A DNA stretch of 64,000 nt from Andrena cerasifolii (lineage: Eukaryota; Arthropoda; Insecta; Hymenoptera; Andrenidae): positions 7,812,001 to 7,876,000 of the forward strand of contig NC_135121.1 of the NCBI RefSeq assembly GCF_050908995.1, given 5' to 3'. The notes under the pieces were generated by a model. It was not told the origin of the DNA. It worked only from the letters and a program-made list of their open reading frames with translations, and ran no database searches. Shown here piece by piece: positions 11,826 to 24,105 of the stretch. The position numbers and the translations under genes are program-made. How positions within the stretch are numbered: the first letter of the stretch is position 1; every line of letters begins with the position of its first letter.

Positions 11826-12696
11826 ACGTAAGTTTGGGGAACATTGGCATGTTTTTTGAACATTGTGCTGTATAATATAAAAATCGACATTTTTATATTT
11901 GCTTTAAGAGGTCATTGCACTGTGAAGTTGTGAAAAATTGTCATTTTATAGGATTTATTTTTTAGTAAACAAAATGTTCAACGTAAATAATATTTTGTTT
12001 GTTTATTAGTACACTTATTGACAGTATACAAAAATCTGTTTTTAATTTCTAATATCTATTTTGTTAAATATGTATCGCACTGATATGAGCGCCTTGAGAA
12101 AGCGATGTAGTGCTGGTGCAGGTGATTCCGGGAGAACGACGCATGTAAAACCAGAAGTTCAAAGTGTGTCGTAGTGATTATGAGGGTGGTTATCGTTGGG
12201 AGCAGAATTATTTTGACTCATCAAATAAGAACAAGATGGCTGAGGTTTGGAGTCTAAGTGTTGAAATACGGTGAATTTGTCAACCATTTTGCCTCGTAAA
12301 AAAGTATGAAATTGTTAATCAAAAAAGGTTTCCGAGGTCCCTGTCAAATAGTTTTTTCACGATCACCCGCACCAGTTGAAAAAAATGTCGTTTTGAGATA
12401 ATCGCGTTTAAAGTTTTAAAACAAATTAAAAACATTTTTTTATTTTTTTTCCTATAATATAAGTAGCTTAATAAGTCCCAAAAAGATTTATTTCATTAAA
12501 TGTTATATTTATTCAGAAAAAATCTTTAAATATAGCTTAATTTTTCGGCCGATCAAAGTAGAATCACCCCTTAAGTATTCTATCCTAACATTGCATATTT
12601 TGTGAATGTACTAAAAGTGTCAAAATACATACAATTTTTATCCTTTCCCTTCTTTAATACGTGTTAATTAGCTGCCAATGTTCCCCCAGTTTACGG
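11826..12696. mobile_element. Second copy of the TA-flanked CCGTAAACTGGGGG element, with internal insertion
   Basis: Ends ACGTAAGTTTGGGGAACATT (11826) and AATGTTCCCCCAGTTTACGG (to 12696) are flanked by TA. About 70 bp at the left and 130 bp at the right match the reverse complement of the shell of 460-1801. Between TTAA 11904-11907 and TTAA 12571-12574 lies an insertion whose right half (12420-12570) resembles the foldback at 51393-52788 (TTTTTCGGCCGATCAAAGTA, then GAATCACCCC). Confidence 0.7.
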
Positions 12697-13434
12697 TAAC
12701 TCTCAAAGCACTGTCGTTACGAAATTCCTCCGCTCTGCGGTTAAATTTCAATTCACCGCAGTGATCTGAATAATTCTGAAGCATGAATCGACCATCAGCA
12801 AGTATAGAGGTATTAAACGTTCAATGCAGCGATGTGCTAACAGAATTTTCAGACGTCCCGTGGCTTACTGATCAACAAAATCGTTCAGGCGCTGTTCTAA
12901 TTATTTTGATGCGCGTTTGCCCGTCTGTCAGCCGAACCGCTGATACTGGGGCACGAATTTCTGGCGACCCGGAGTGCAGCAATTCATGCAGCACGAAAAA
13001 GAGGTCTCGCGCGAGCTCTGGGAATCACTGTATAGATGGTATCGCGGGAATAGCCTTTCTTGCCCCTCTCCACTGTTCCATTTCTTCGATGCGATTCAAG
13101 TATCGAAAGAAACACGCGCGATGCGCGGAAATGAACACTCGCAGGGGCTCCTCTGGGGTTCGCTCTCCCATTACTCGCGGAAACGCTGCTCGTATCCGGT
13201 AGATCCCGGTCGTTCTATTAACGTTAAACTTTATTTATCACTTTATTTTTCTTAAACCGTGCACCGCAGATAACTGGTGGAAAATTCACGCACAGTGGCT
13301 TGGTGTGGCGCTTTATTCAGGGAAGTAGAAGGAATTTTAAAACCATTGGAGCAGCATCTTTCTATAGAGCGAACCTGGGCACAGAAGGAAGCACTGTGAA
13401 TAATTTTACAGATTCTGTGTCTACTATGTGAATG

Positions 13435-13743
13435 TAAATATTTGATTAGTCTTCGGAGGAATGAAACTAGGGATTGCAAACCGGTAAATCGGTAAATCGG
13501 TTTGAAGTTTTTTTTCACTGATAACGTAGTAGATGTCGACGGAATTATGCGCTATATATGCGCTACATTGCTATCGTTTTACCGGTAAATTACGTATTTC
13601 TCGCATAATTAATATTATAATAATAATAATTCCGTCGATATCTACTACGTTATCAGTGAAAAATAGCTTCAAACCGATTTACCGGTTTGCAATCCCTAAA
13701 TGAAACGTATAAATATTTGATTGGTCTTCGTAGGAATGAAACT
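13435..13743. repeat. Short direct repeat flanking the hAT MITE
   Basis: TAAATATTTGATTAGTCTTC plus GGAGGAATGAAAC (13435-13467) recurs as TAAATATTTGATTGGTCTTC plus GTAGGAATGAAAC (about 13711-13743). The MITE sits between these two copies, so the target was probably a tandem duplication of about 36 bp. Confidence 0.7.
13468..13698. mobile_element. hAT-type MITE, 231 bp, 8-bp target duplication AATGAAAC
   Basis: The terminal repeat TAGGGATTGCAAACCGGTAA occurs at both ends in inverted orientation, and the arms stay near-identical for about 75 bp (through ACTGATAACGTAGTAGAT). The exact 8-bp sequence AATGAAAC flanks both sides (13460-13467 and 13699-13706). The YARNG-type terminus plus 8-bp duplication identifies a hAT superfamily non-autonomous element. 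The left arm has an extra CGGTAAAT unit. Confidence 0.85.
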
Positions 13744-15394
13744 ATGCAGTTGAGTTTTAATTTATACATATTTTTCTGAACAGAATCCCAATGGAGTACT
13801 GAAATATAAGAACTTGTAAGCGTAAATACCCCAGGTCAGTTAGTAGCAATTAATATCATGGGACAGAGAGGCTTGTTAGTTCGTTGTAGTAGTAAATAGA
13901 CTTCGAAGCATTAATCTACAATGCATCCATTAATCCGAGTTCCAAAGTAAGCTGAAAGACCTCCGCGACCTTATTCTACCTCGATCAGATTAAAGCGATA
14001 CTATCTGTTTAATTAATAGAGTCTTCAGCTTTCCTTCCGTTTACTTAATCCCTGTTCAGCAACGAACGCCAGCGGCGACAAGTTTTATCCATGTATTCGA
14101 AACGAACGCTATTATTCCCGCCTTTGATGCTTAATTACTCGGTCCTCGCCCCCTCGATCGCGCGCTCTACGTCTCCCCTGTGTGCTCGCGTGTTTCGCAT
14201 GATCGTTCATTTATTTTGTCTGCGGCTGTCCGCTCACCCTTCCAGGCTCACTCACCCGTGACCTTCGGGGACGAAACTCGATTAGGCGTTGATTAATCTT
14301 CCCGTACGGCGACTTCTGTTCGGATCCGTTGGCTGCGTTCGCACCTCTCGCTGGATTCGTTTTTGTGGAACGAGACGAGACGAATTGGATCGGTGTTTCT
14401 ACACCTATCCCGATTGCTGTGCAACCCGATAAAATTATGGTGATCGTGACGGATAGGAGTAGGAGCGGAACAGGGGCTACGGTTTTGCTCGAATCATAGT
14501 AGCAGGATTCGTTTGATATAAAGAACGTTAGAAATGAAGACTGCTGGAAGCTGGGGGACCGTTGCTAATCTTAATCACGGCGCTGGCCACTCTGAAATCC
14601 CCGTATCAGAGAAGTTTGCTGGAAAAGTTGAGCCCTGGAAATCCGCGTTTGACAGATCGATCGTCGCGTTACCGAGATTAGAAGTACTTCCCCTGGAATT
14701 CCCACTGGGTGGGAAACGCCGCGACCCGTTGTTGCAGATCACTGATCGGCTGCAACCTCGTTACATTGATGCGGCGATGGCACACCATCAATTTAAATAA
14801 TTGCTACCGAAAGTCACGGCGATTCTGAGTACTCTTGCGCAATCGATTCGGAATATAAAATTAGAGAGTTTGCATAGATTGCATCGTTGCATCATTTCTT
14901 TGAATTTTCGAAAGGTTCGTGTGAAATCGTTAAGAAGATCCGACACTTGAAATGACATATTTGTGAGACGGAAATCTGTCGAAGCATCAGTGTACCTGTT
15001 CAGTCTAAGATATTCAACCCCATTCTCAATCATGCGTGCCCTGAATGTTCCGGGGCTCCGCGTGTAATCTAAACATAACCTGGTTTGCATTCATTGATTA
15101 ACCAATTACATGCAAGGGTCGAACGATAAATATTTGCCATTGCACGAGTGCCAGTGTTTCGACTGCTAGCCGCCAGGTTTGGCATTAATCACTCAGCAAC
15201 ATCTGCATAACGCTGCACCGGCAAAAGCTGCATTTCTGCTGCTCTCTGCCCCTTTCCAGGCTTGACGAAACGGTCGAATAAATTATTAGGAAGCAGGCGG
15301 TACAAGAAGGACTGGAATCAAAACTTCAAACCAATCCATGCACCGTCCAAAAATTCTTGTTTCAAAGAATCCTCGCTTCCCTTCCAACCCGTTC

Positions 15395-15446
15395 ATTTAA
15401 CAGTTTCACTTTAACAGGTTATTTAACAGTTTCACTTTAACAGGTT
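15395..15446. repeat. Tandem 26-bp duplication at an element end
   Basis: The unit ATTTAACAGTTTCACTTTAA+CAGGTT occurs twice head to tail, immediately outside the inverted-repeat element at 15431-15930. Confidence 0.75.
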
Positions 15447-15930
15447 ATTATATTATGTTTTGGTATAAAAATATTTAGTTATTGCACAATTACAACTGAT
15501 TTCCCGGAAACTGTTTTTAGAAACACGTTTTGCGGTGACCAACATTAGTCGGAACTTGGTTATCTGAAATAAAAAAACCAAGAAGATTTAGTTAGTACAT
15601 CAGTTTATCTAGTCTTTAACCGTTCCGTTTTATAAAATATTAATCTGGGACAAAATAGCAGATGTTTAAAGTGAAATGATCGATTTTCGTAGAAAAAACA
15701 CTCATTTTTCTTCCATAAAATAAAAACTATGCATTGGAAAAACGAATGCTTCGATTACATACTAGATTTGAATGTCTAGAAGAAACCTACAAAGTTTCAG
15801 AAAGATTGGTGGAGCGGTTTTGGAGAAATCGTGGTCACCGGTCTAAAAACAGCTTCCGGGAAATCAGTTGTAATTTTACAATAACTAAATATTTTTATAC
15901 CAAAATATAGTATAATAACCTGTTAAAGTG
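15431..15930. mobile_element. Foldback/MITE element with about 95-bp inverted arms
   Basis: The left arm (about 15431-15524, including ATTACAACTGATTTCCCGGA) is mirrored at 15843-15930. A related internal piece (TGGAGCGGTTT...GTTCACCG) occurs near 37640-37680, so this is a dispersed family. It is non-coding. A solo right-end motif AACCCCTTAAAG follows at 16032. Confidence 0.7.
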
Positions 15931-18900
15931 TCCTTCATCTGATTACAAAAGCCATTGCACAAAAATATGCATGTACTTCCTGAAATAAATTCCCAAAGAA
16001 TCGATTCTTTTTCTACCTCCTGACGGTAGGTAACCCCTTAAAGGCTGAGTCATTAAGGTTAAGGCTTAAATCTTTGAAGACTCGAGCTTCATACAGCACT
16101 AGTACCAACAGCGTCTGGCCAAAAACAGAGGACAATCAAGGTAGGCCTCCGTCCGCAGCCGACTTGCCGAATAAAAAGTAGTTGCCAACCAGCCGAATGA
16201 ACGCCACGTCCTTTTATTTAACCCTTAACCATCCTCTTACAATATTAACTTCTACCAGCGCGAATAATTTCCAAAAATGAGCGTGTAATTCTCCCGGCGT
16301 CCGCCCGAATTTCACGTAATTATTATCGATTCATTCGAAACGCAGCAGCGACGAGCCATCCAGCAATAGGAAATGAGAAATGCCATTGACCGCGTTCCTT
16401 TTTAATAACGAAATTGCGAATAGTCCGTGGAATTCGTCCCGCTATGGGCGTCATTCCTAAATCGACCCTGGGAATTGCATTCCAGTCGAAATTACCAGAG
16501 CGTCGCGCATATCCGATCGATGGCTGGGATCGTTAAGCGCGGGGTCTTGGAAATTTTTGAATATATTCACCGTGGGATCATCGTGTTTCGAACATGTCGC
16601 GCGCACCACCGAATTCGGCACAGCTTTACCACAGTTCCACCGACCGAATTCACTGCCATTAAACATTGCATTCAGCGGAGGCTGGAACCGTGGACGCTTT
16701 AACTACTACTGTACGCGTTTTTCCGGATTTTTTCGCGGCCAGTGGCTCGTTGCTTTTCAAAAGCGTGCGCGCTTCCCTTTCCTTGACAAATACCTTGGAC
16801 GGACGTGTGCGAAGAGCGGTGCACTAATCGATTGTCTATTCGATCCGGCTCCAGCAGCAGTGATTCACAGCGGACGGGTTCGCTCGGAACTGTCGCGTAA
16901 TTTTTATGGAAGCAGTTCCCCAATTTCATACCCCATGTCCCGTGAAGAGATAGGAGCTCCTTTACAATGCCGCGCGCTGTACAAGCACCAGACTTAACCG
17001 CGCAAAGTGACTTTCGACGCTCTGTCTTTTCTAGCGGTTTCCCAATGCTTTCCTCTGGCCCGCGCGCGGCTCTTATCGTGCTCCTTCGTCGCACCATCGC
17101 GGCAGGGGAGCGCGGAATTTATGGCTCAAGTTTTCGCGCACGTCGGACGTCTTTCTCCAGAAATAACAATATAGCCGCTCCCTCGCGTCCCGGGCGCTAC
17201 TCTTTTCAACTTACACGCAAGCCACTGGCTTCCGCCATCCTGTCGTGCACGACCCTCGCGCACGGGTATTGGGCGTTCGATCTCGCAGCGCGAGGCAGAA
17301 ATATTCCCCGTTTCTTCCATTTTCGGCAGCAAGTTTGCGCCATTACCGTTCCATATGCTGATCTCCGGCGACGTCGCGACGGCATGCCAGCGAAATCCCT
17401 CGTAACTCCACGCCCCCCCCTCGAAGTCTGCGGGGCGCTCCCAGGAATTTCCGCTTCCGCTCGGGGTTATTCCTCGCGGGAAATAGTCCGCGCCCCGCGA
17501 TAGGGGCATCGCTCGGTCAATCGCCGCGAGATTTTTACCCCACTGCGACCGAATAGTCCGGGAAGCGCGCGAATCACCGCGCTTCGATTCACCCCTCGAC
17601 GGGGCTTCTGGCCTTTCCGCGGAGCAGAATCAGCCGCGATGGAGCTCCGATCTGCCTGCGTCGAATTATCGAGCGTCTCTATTAATCCAGGGATTCCAGG
17701 GGAATGAAAGGGTGAAGTGGTGCCGCGCGAAGTGCATACAGGGAATTCTGCGATCCTTTCAATTGCATGGTTTAATACGGGCCCACCGGTGGCGATTCAT
17801 TTTCGGCTCGTGCGCTCCCATATTGCGGGGCAGCTCGAAGTTTCCCTTGTCGCCATTCCGCGGAGTGCCTCCGCGGGGCTGACTGGCGCGACGGGTTGCA
17901 TTAGCTGGCGAAAGGAACGACCGAAGAATTCCTGTTCGGTAGATTGAGTTTCGTTCGCATGACGGGTCAACAACCCCTCTGTCAGCGAACCGTGTTGAAA
18001 TGTTGGAGTAACGGTTTGATAGAGTGTCGGCGGGATGTTGGCTTTAGCGAGGACTTTTGGAAAGTGTTTCAAGTACGCAAGGGGGCAGAATTGATGGGGT
18101 CTCGATGAATTTTAATATTTAACTCTTCGGGTTCTTAATATTTTTTAATATATTCGGGCAAACAACTTTGACGCTAGACTTCATTCTGGAGGAACCCTTT
18201 TGCCCGTGTGCTGAACATAGTTTCTGTTTTTTACACTGGAATACTGTTCCTACCGTCGACATTCAAAACTTTCTCTGGCTCGCCATTGTATCCCGAGATA
18301 CGCGTAGTGTGGAACTGTTACGGTCCGCCGCAGTTCTGGGTATTTGTTTAATATTGATGCAAGAGCAGCGAAAGGCAGGCAATTGGGAGGTTAATTACTG
18401 ACTCCCCTTGTTGGGAAAATTTGAACGTGTAATATAGCTGGAGTTTTGTGCGCGCGGTGGCCAGAAAGAGCAGGAAATAGGAGTTGAAAAATGGGTACGG
18501 GAATGCTGCGTAAAACACCAGCAGACACGTTGCTATCTTTCTCGTCCTTCTGTGATAATTTGTCCATTTCCAGATAGGTAGCTTCACTCCGGACTGTAAT
18601 TGATAACACGAATTCCATACCGTTTAATGGAATCATTAATTACGTTGAAAGAGTGTAACTCGAGGGAACCACCGTTTTATTTTCGAATATACCTAGATGT
18701 TACCAATTAATAATCTCCCTAATACGTTTATACACAATGAGATCTATCGAACGTTAATAACCACCTCGCTCATTATTCATCCCTAGTGACGCATTTTGCG
18801 TGGCTGTTTGGGCGTTTAATGGTTGCATAAAGCCTATGCCTGCTTCGTTATGGACACATATGATTAAATTAATATCGTTGATTTGCAGACGTTTTATTGA

Positions 18901-18953
18901 ACGTTGAATAATCGCGGACACGTTGCGGTACATGTCACGAGGTCACATCTATT

Positions 18954-19080
18954 CAAATAATAATAATAATAATAAATCGTCTTTATTCCACACAACATAC
19001 AGAAGCAATAACAATTACTTAGTATAGCACATAATTAACGGAATGGGCGAGGCTCAGCGTAGCTGCTATTATGCCTGACC
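18954..19080 (-). mobile_element. Non-LTR retrotransposon-like 3' tail with TTA/TAA microsatellite
   Basis: Read on the minus strand the end is GGAATAAAGACGATTTATTA followed by a (TTA)n run. A near-terminal AATAAAG(A/T)CG followed by a trinucleotide tail is typical of I/Jockey-type LINE 3' ends. The same end type occurs at 53583. No reverse-transcriptase coding sequence is visible. Confidence 0.45.
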
Positions 19081-20108
19081 CGAAATAGAATGGGAAAAAG
19101 AAAAGAACAATAATGAGAGGGGGGTGGAGTATCAAAATAAGACATTATAGAAACTCAGAGGTAGATTATGTCAGTCTGGTTAGTCAAATATATCTTCAAC
19201 TACCGTTCATACTTCTCAGCGTAAAGTTCCTCGGTTAAATCTTTAATTTCTCACGTGATTACGGTCCGAAATTCTAGCTGGTACGAGATCATAATTGTGA
19301 GCGCGATGTGGACTAATCGCTCCGGAAATTTAATTCAATTTCAAGCGAGAAATTCGGCCGCGCGGCGAATCGAACTTGATTACCAAACTCGTTGGCGCGA
19401 AACGGTTTTACGAACCGCTTCTAATCTTTGCACCCTAGGGGCGCGTCGAATGAATTCGCTGATCCGCAAATGCCCACAGCGTATCGGCCACCTTCTTTCG
19501 TACACAAATCGGTCGTGTCGCGCGTTGCAATGCGACTTTTCGACTGCAGATGATGTTAGAGCTCACGTGACCTCATGGCCAGTTTTAAATATCGATTCCT
19601 ACGTGTTAGCGGAGAGGCATTTGACCCGCGATATCTCTCCGTCGCTATAAATAATCACGGAAAAGGTGTTTCCAAGAGAACAAGAGTTACAACGATGGAC
19701 ACCTTCAGATTGTACGAGCGACGATACAGGATTTCATCTCCCCCAGCAAGCCGTCCATTTGAATTCAATTCGGCAGCTACGTTGAATCTCGACAAACCTG
19801 CGAACACCGTTCCACCTTCCAGCTCGGAAGGATACTAAATCTCACGCAAGCTGGGTCAATTTCTGTAGCGTCAGGAACAATTCAACTTCGGGCATTAACT
19901 GTGTCGATTGTTCCGAAGTCAACCACGCTGGTCAGAACTTCAGGGTATTTACCCCATGATGTAAGGACATAAGGTGTGCTCTTGCGCACCCTGTCAGATT
20001 AGCCAATAACGTGCCCTTCCCAAGATCTTTCATATTGGATTGTCAGCAATAGGTGCGTTTAGTGTATAAGTTCCTCAGACTGTATTACTCTCCCTAAAGG
20101 CTGGAACA

Positions 20109-20249
20109 GACACGTCGAGTAATTTCGTCGAGTAGCGAGTAATTTAGTAATTTACCATTGTTTTACTAAACTACTTAACTAAATTTTAGGGTTCACACAG
20201 GAAAAAGTACTAACTTACTCGTTACTCGACTAAATTACTCGACGTGTCT
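20109..20249. mobile_element. Small MITE/hairpin with GACACGTCGAGTAATTT arms
   Basis: The left arm (20109-20142) and right arm (20215-20249) are inverted copies of GACACGTCGAGTAATTT...TCGAGTAACGAGTAA. The loop of about 70 bp has its own ACTAAA/TTTAGT symmetry. Confidence 0.7.
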
Positions 20250-20282
20250 CAATTAGGGCTGGGACTATTTGTCGAATTTTTC

Positions 20283-21061
20283 GGTATTCGAATATTCGAA
20301 TACTTCAGTTTCTTACTTATTTGGCGAATATAATTCGAATATCCAAATATTCGAATGCTATTCGAATATCCAAGTATTCGAATACTATTCGAATATCCAA
20401 GTATTCGAATACTATTCGAATATTTAAGCATTCGAATATTCAAGTATTCGAATACTATTCGAATATCCAAGTATTCAAATACTATTCGAATATTTAAGCA
20501 TTCGAATATCCAAGTATTCGAATACTATTCGAATATTTAAGTATTCGAATATCCAAGTATTCGAATATTTAAGCATTCGAATACTATTCGAATATTTAAG
20601 CATTCGAATACTATTCGAATATTTAAGCATTCGAATATTTATGCATTCGAATACTATTCGAATATTTAAGCATTCGAATACTATTCGAATATTTATGCAT
20701 TCGAATACTATTCGAATATTTAAGCATTCGAATCCTATTCGAATATTTAAGCATTCGAATATCCAAGTATTCGAATATTTAAGCATTCGAATATCCAAGT
20801 ATTCGAATACTATTCGAATATTTAAGTATTCGAATATCCAAGTATTCGAATATTTAAGCATTCGAATACTATTCGAATATTTAAGCATTCGAATACTATT
20901 CGAATATTTAAGCATTCGAATATTTATGCATTCGAATACTATTCGAATATTTAAGCATTCGAATACTATTCGAATATTTATGCATTCGAATACTATTCGA
21001 ATATTTAAGCATTCGAATCCTATTCGAATATTTAAGTATTCGAATACTGATGTATTCGAAT
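20283..21061. repeat. TATTCGAATA satellite with 285-bp higher-order unit
   Basis: About 780 bp is built only from variants of the near-palindromic word TATTCGAATA joined by short spacers (TTTAAGC, CCAAG, TTATGC, CTATTCG). A block of about 270 bp (about 20484-20756) recurs 285 bp further on with no difference I can see. The long open frames through here (repeating Y-S-N-S-I-R-I) exist because the unit lacks stop codons; they are not genes. A detached TATTCGAATACATCAG fragment lies at 21151. Confidence 0.9.
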
Positions 21062-21289
21062 ATTATGGTGTGAATTATAAATCAAGTCCTTTAGGTTCAT
21101 TTATCAGGGTGAAATCTTGTAAGCTAATTTTGACCCACTGCACACCATACTATTCGAATACATCAGTATATATATACCCCATTCCAATCAATTTCTTCCT
21201 GCCAAAAAACTCCAACACCCCAAAACATCGCACGATTCATCCCCAGTCTTTCCTCCGAAATATAATTCACAGTCAAACCGACGAGCGTA

Positions 21290-21424
21290 ACTGTCTCGAC
21301 ACTGAAAAGCGCTCGGTAAACGTTTCAGTCGCGCTTCCGCGACATCGACACTGTGCGCGCGCGTCGTGTTCCCTCGCGAACGGCTCACTTGACCCGGCTC
21401 GGCGTGCGACGAAGCTCAAATCAG
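21290..21424 (+). promoter_or_regulatory. Possible CpG-rich first exon with donor AAATCAG|gtgagt
   Basis: A CpG-rich block ends in a near-perfect splice donor at 21424/21425. An initiator-like TTTCAGTCGC lies near 21321. This could be a non-coding first exon of an alternative transcript, but no downstream acceptor was tied to it. Weak evidence. Confidence 0.2.
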
Positions 21425-22441
21425 GTGAGTCGAGCGATGCGCTGCAGCTCTTTAGCCCGAATGCAAATGCATAATAAACGAGGTTGTGCGACCGAAGCCT
21501 GACAGCCCTGCATCGCAGTTGAAACGACCGACGACGCTCCGCGCGGAACGCTCGCCCCCTTGGGGCGGGGAGGGTGGACCGCCGGGCGTGGGCAGCTTGT
21601 TCGCGAGACCGCGTGCGTTTTAATTGGATCGATTCGCTATTAATTTAACGAGGATCGACTCCAATTAAACAACAAGTCGTTCGTGAAATATCAATCAACC
21701 GGTCGAACGTCACGACGCAACGTTTATATTCTTCACCTCCCTCAGCCCCCCCAGCGAAGCTTCAGCACCTTTCCTTCCCGCGATGGATTTCTCTGCTCGC
21801 CGGGCTCGCGTTACGATTACACGACCACGCTCGGTTTAACCGCGTCAGCCACGCGTCCCGAGTATCACCGCGAAATTTCATGGCCGGCTGGCAGCTCGCG
21901 GCGCCCGTTTTATCAGCGATATTTGCGCTGGCCCGGCTATTCGGAAAGTTACTTTGCCCCGAACGAATGCATTATAACCGGAAACTGAAGCTCGAACAAT
22001 TAACCAGCCCTGCGCCGCGCTCACCGGCGAATTTCTCCGGGGGTTGGATTGCGTTTCAACGCCGGGACAAAATTGCTCCCCGCGAGGTCGGTTAAATACC
22101 TCTCTGCCTTTAAATGGAACGTTTTCGAACAGCTGCGTCGAAAGTTCGTGTCTGGAATACGCCTGTCTCGCTGGGCTTCGCAGCTTCGATTCAAGCCGGG
22201 TAGCGTAATATTTGCGTAGAATTCGGGGAACGGTGAATCAGAGGGAGAGGAGGAGGAGCGTATAAACGTGCATTAATAACTAGAAAAGCAGCAAATTAAT
22301 TGCAACAATTGAATTACACGATCCTGCTCGCTCTCGCATCTCGTTACCGCCTCGTCTTTTTACTCGTGCAATTAGACGATCTCAATAACACTGCGTCAAC
22401 ATTCTCGAATCTATGTACATGTAATTAACCACTCCCCGCCC

Positions 22442-23179
22442 TTTAGGGGACATTTTACAGTCTCGGCCGAAAATTCGACTAGTTTTCGGTAACGGTTTTT
22501 ATAATGAAATAAGCACTTAACGTTCTCGAACGTTTGGGGGTATATGGTACCACTCTTGAAACCCAAAAAAAATCTTTGTTGTTTGTTTATTTCATTTGTT
22601 GGCATAAATATTTGGCAGTGCAGTTGGCGTCTTCAGAATTCGACACCTAGCTGGTGGTCGGAATTTCGGACGACTGGATCATCAGGAAATAAAGAAACCA
22701 AACGTATTTTTAATTTGCAGGAGTATGGCTATCCGGCTCACCGCGAATATGTTAACTTTTTCAATATTTTCCCACTTTTTTGTATCGATTAAATAGAAAA
22801 GAAATACCATTTTCTGTACTTTCAACGTCGATCGACCGCCCTTTTAATAATTTCTGTCCAAAATTGTTCTTTCGCGGTATATCAGATAACCACACACCTG
22901 CGAATTAGAAATATGTTTGGTTTTTTATTTCCCACGATCCAGTCGTTCGAAATTGCAACCGCCAGCAAGGGTTCAAATTCTGAAGACGTCAACTTCACAG
23001 CGAAATATTTATGTAAACAAGTGAAGTAAACAAACAACAAAGATTTTTCCCTGTATTTCATGAGTGGTAGAATACCTATACCCCCGAAAATTCGAAAACT
23101 TTAAGTGTTTATTTCATTACAAAAACCATTACCGAAAAGTGGTCGAATTTTCAGCCGTGACTGCAGAATGTCCCCTTAA
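22442..23179. mobile_element. Foldback element with TTAAGGGGACATT ends
   Basis: The right end (AATGTCCCCTTAA to 23179) and left end (TTTAGGGGACATT from 22442; TTAA changed to TTTA) are inverted. The arms remain alignable for nearly 300 bp, including CCGAAAATTCGAC, AATGAAATAAACACTTAA-like and CAAACAACAAAGATTTTT segments. The two similar open frames found here are simply the two arms. Confidence 0.75.
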
Positions 23180-24030
23180 AATCGTGTCGGGTACCCTTTC
23201 ATGTACCACCTTGCAGACTTCAGTAGCTATCACTGTACACCTTAAACCCGCGGTGGAGGACACCTCGCACTCCATGAAGTTCCAAGTCATCATCAACTAT
23301 CTATCACCACTCGTGCATCGTCCACGTAAATCCCACCGGCCCCGAATTACCAAAACACCCCCTCAACTTATACGCACTTTCCAATCTCCCCATTGCATTC
23401 CCGTAAATCCAGACACGCGTGTAAGTAGCGCTGGAAATTGCGACGCTTTCCCCCTGAAATCGTTCGCGCCGTCTTGCGCTCCCATCGCCCGGCTCGTTTC
23501 GTGGATCAAGCCAATCGGGCCGATGGACTCGCGGTCGTGTTGCGCGGCCCGCGTCGCCCACCGCGAAACGAGTACGCGCCTGTCCGCAAATGAGTTTGAC
23601 GGCCTAACGCCTACGTGCGAGACGGCGCGTTACACGAGCAAGCGGAGTATCGGCCGCCTGGTACATCGGAGGTGGACGGGCTGTAACGTGCGGTCGCTAT
23701 CGAGCACGCCACCTCGGCGTTCGATTTAACCTTCCAGGGGGAGGAAAATGAAGCGACGCGGTGCCCACCCGCGTGTCACGGCCCAAATTACGCATATACG
23801 AGGTCACAAGGCCCCGACGCTTCGGGAATCATATTTATTGTCCGACAACGTCGTGAACCAGGCATTCTTGGACAGCGGTCGCGGCAATCGGGGCCTGAGC
23901 TTGAAGTGTCCGTATTAAAATCTGGAGAGAAGTTTCTCTTTTGGTGACGTGGATACGTGTCGTGAGGTATATTATTGTGGGACCAGAACTCCTATGACAT
24001 AAGAGGGAGCCGGGACGGAGCGACTACGGA

Positions 24031-24105
24031 GAGTCGGCGTAGCCGTGGTGGTTAAAGCTGCTGGTCACCACGCGGGCGGCTCGGGTTCGATTCCCGGCGC
24101 CGTGG
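24031..24105 (+). mobile_element. tRNA-derived SINE-like sequence or tRNA relic
   Basis: GGGTTCGATTCCCGG at 24083-24097 is a perfect B box with T-arm pairing. An A-box-like TAGCCGTGGTGG lies about 35 bp upstream, and CGGCG/CGCCG can pair as an acceptor-like stem around the unit. The D and anticodon arms do not fold cleanly, which argues against a functional tRNA and for a SINE head or pseudo-tRNA. Confidence 0.5.

Noticed and set aside
20641..21474. 277-codon + strand frame and several minus-strand frames
   Set aside because: Translation of the TATTCGAATA satellite; not a gene.
22411..23220. Two similar proteins on opposite strands suggesting a gene duplication
   Set aside because: They are the inverted arms of the foldback element at 22442-23179.
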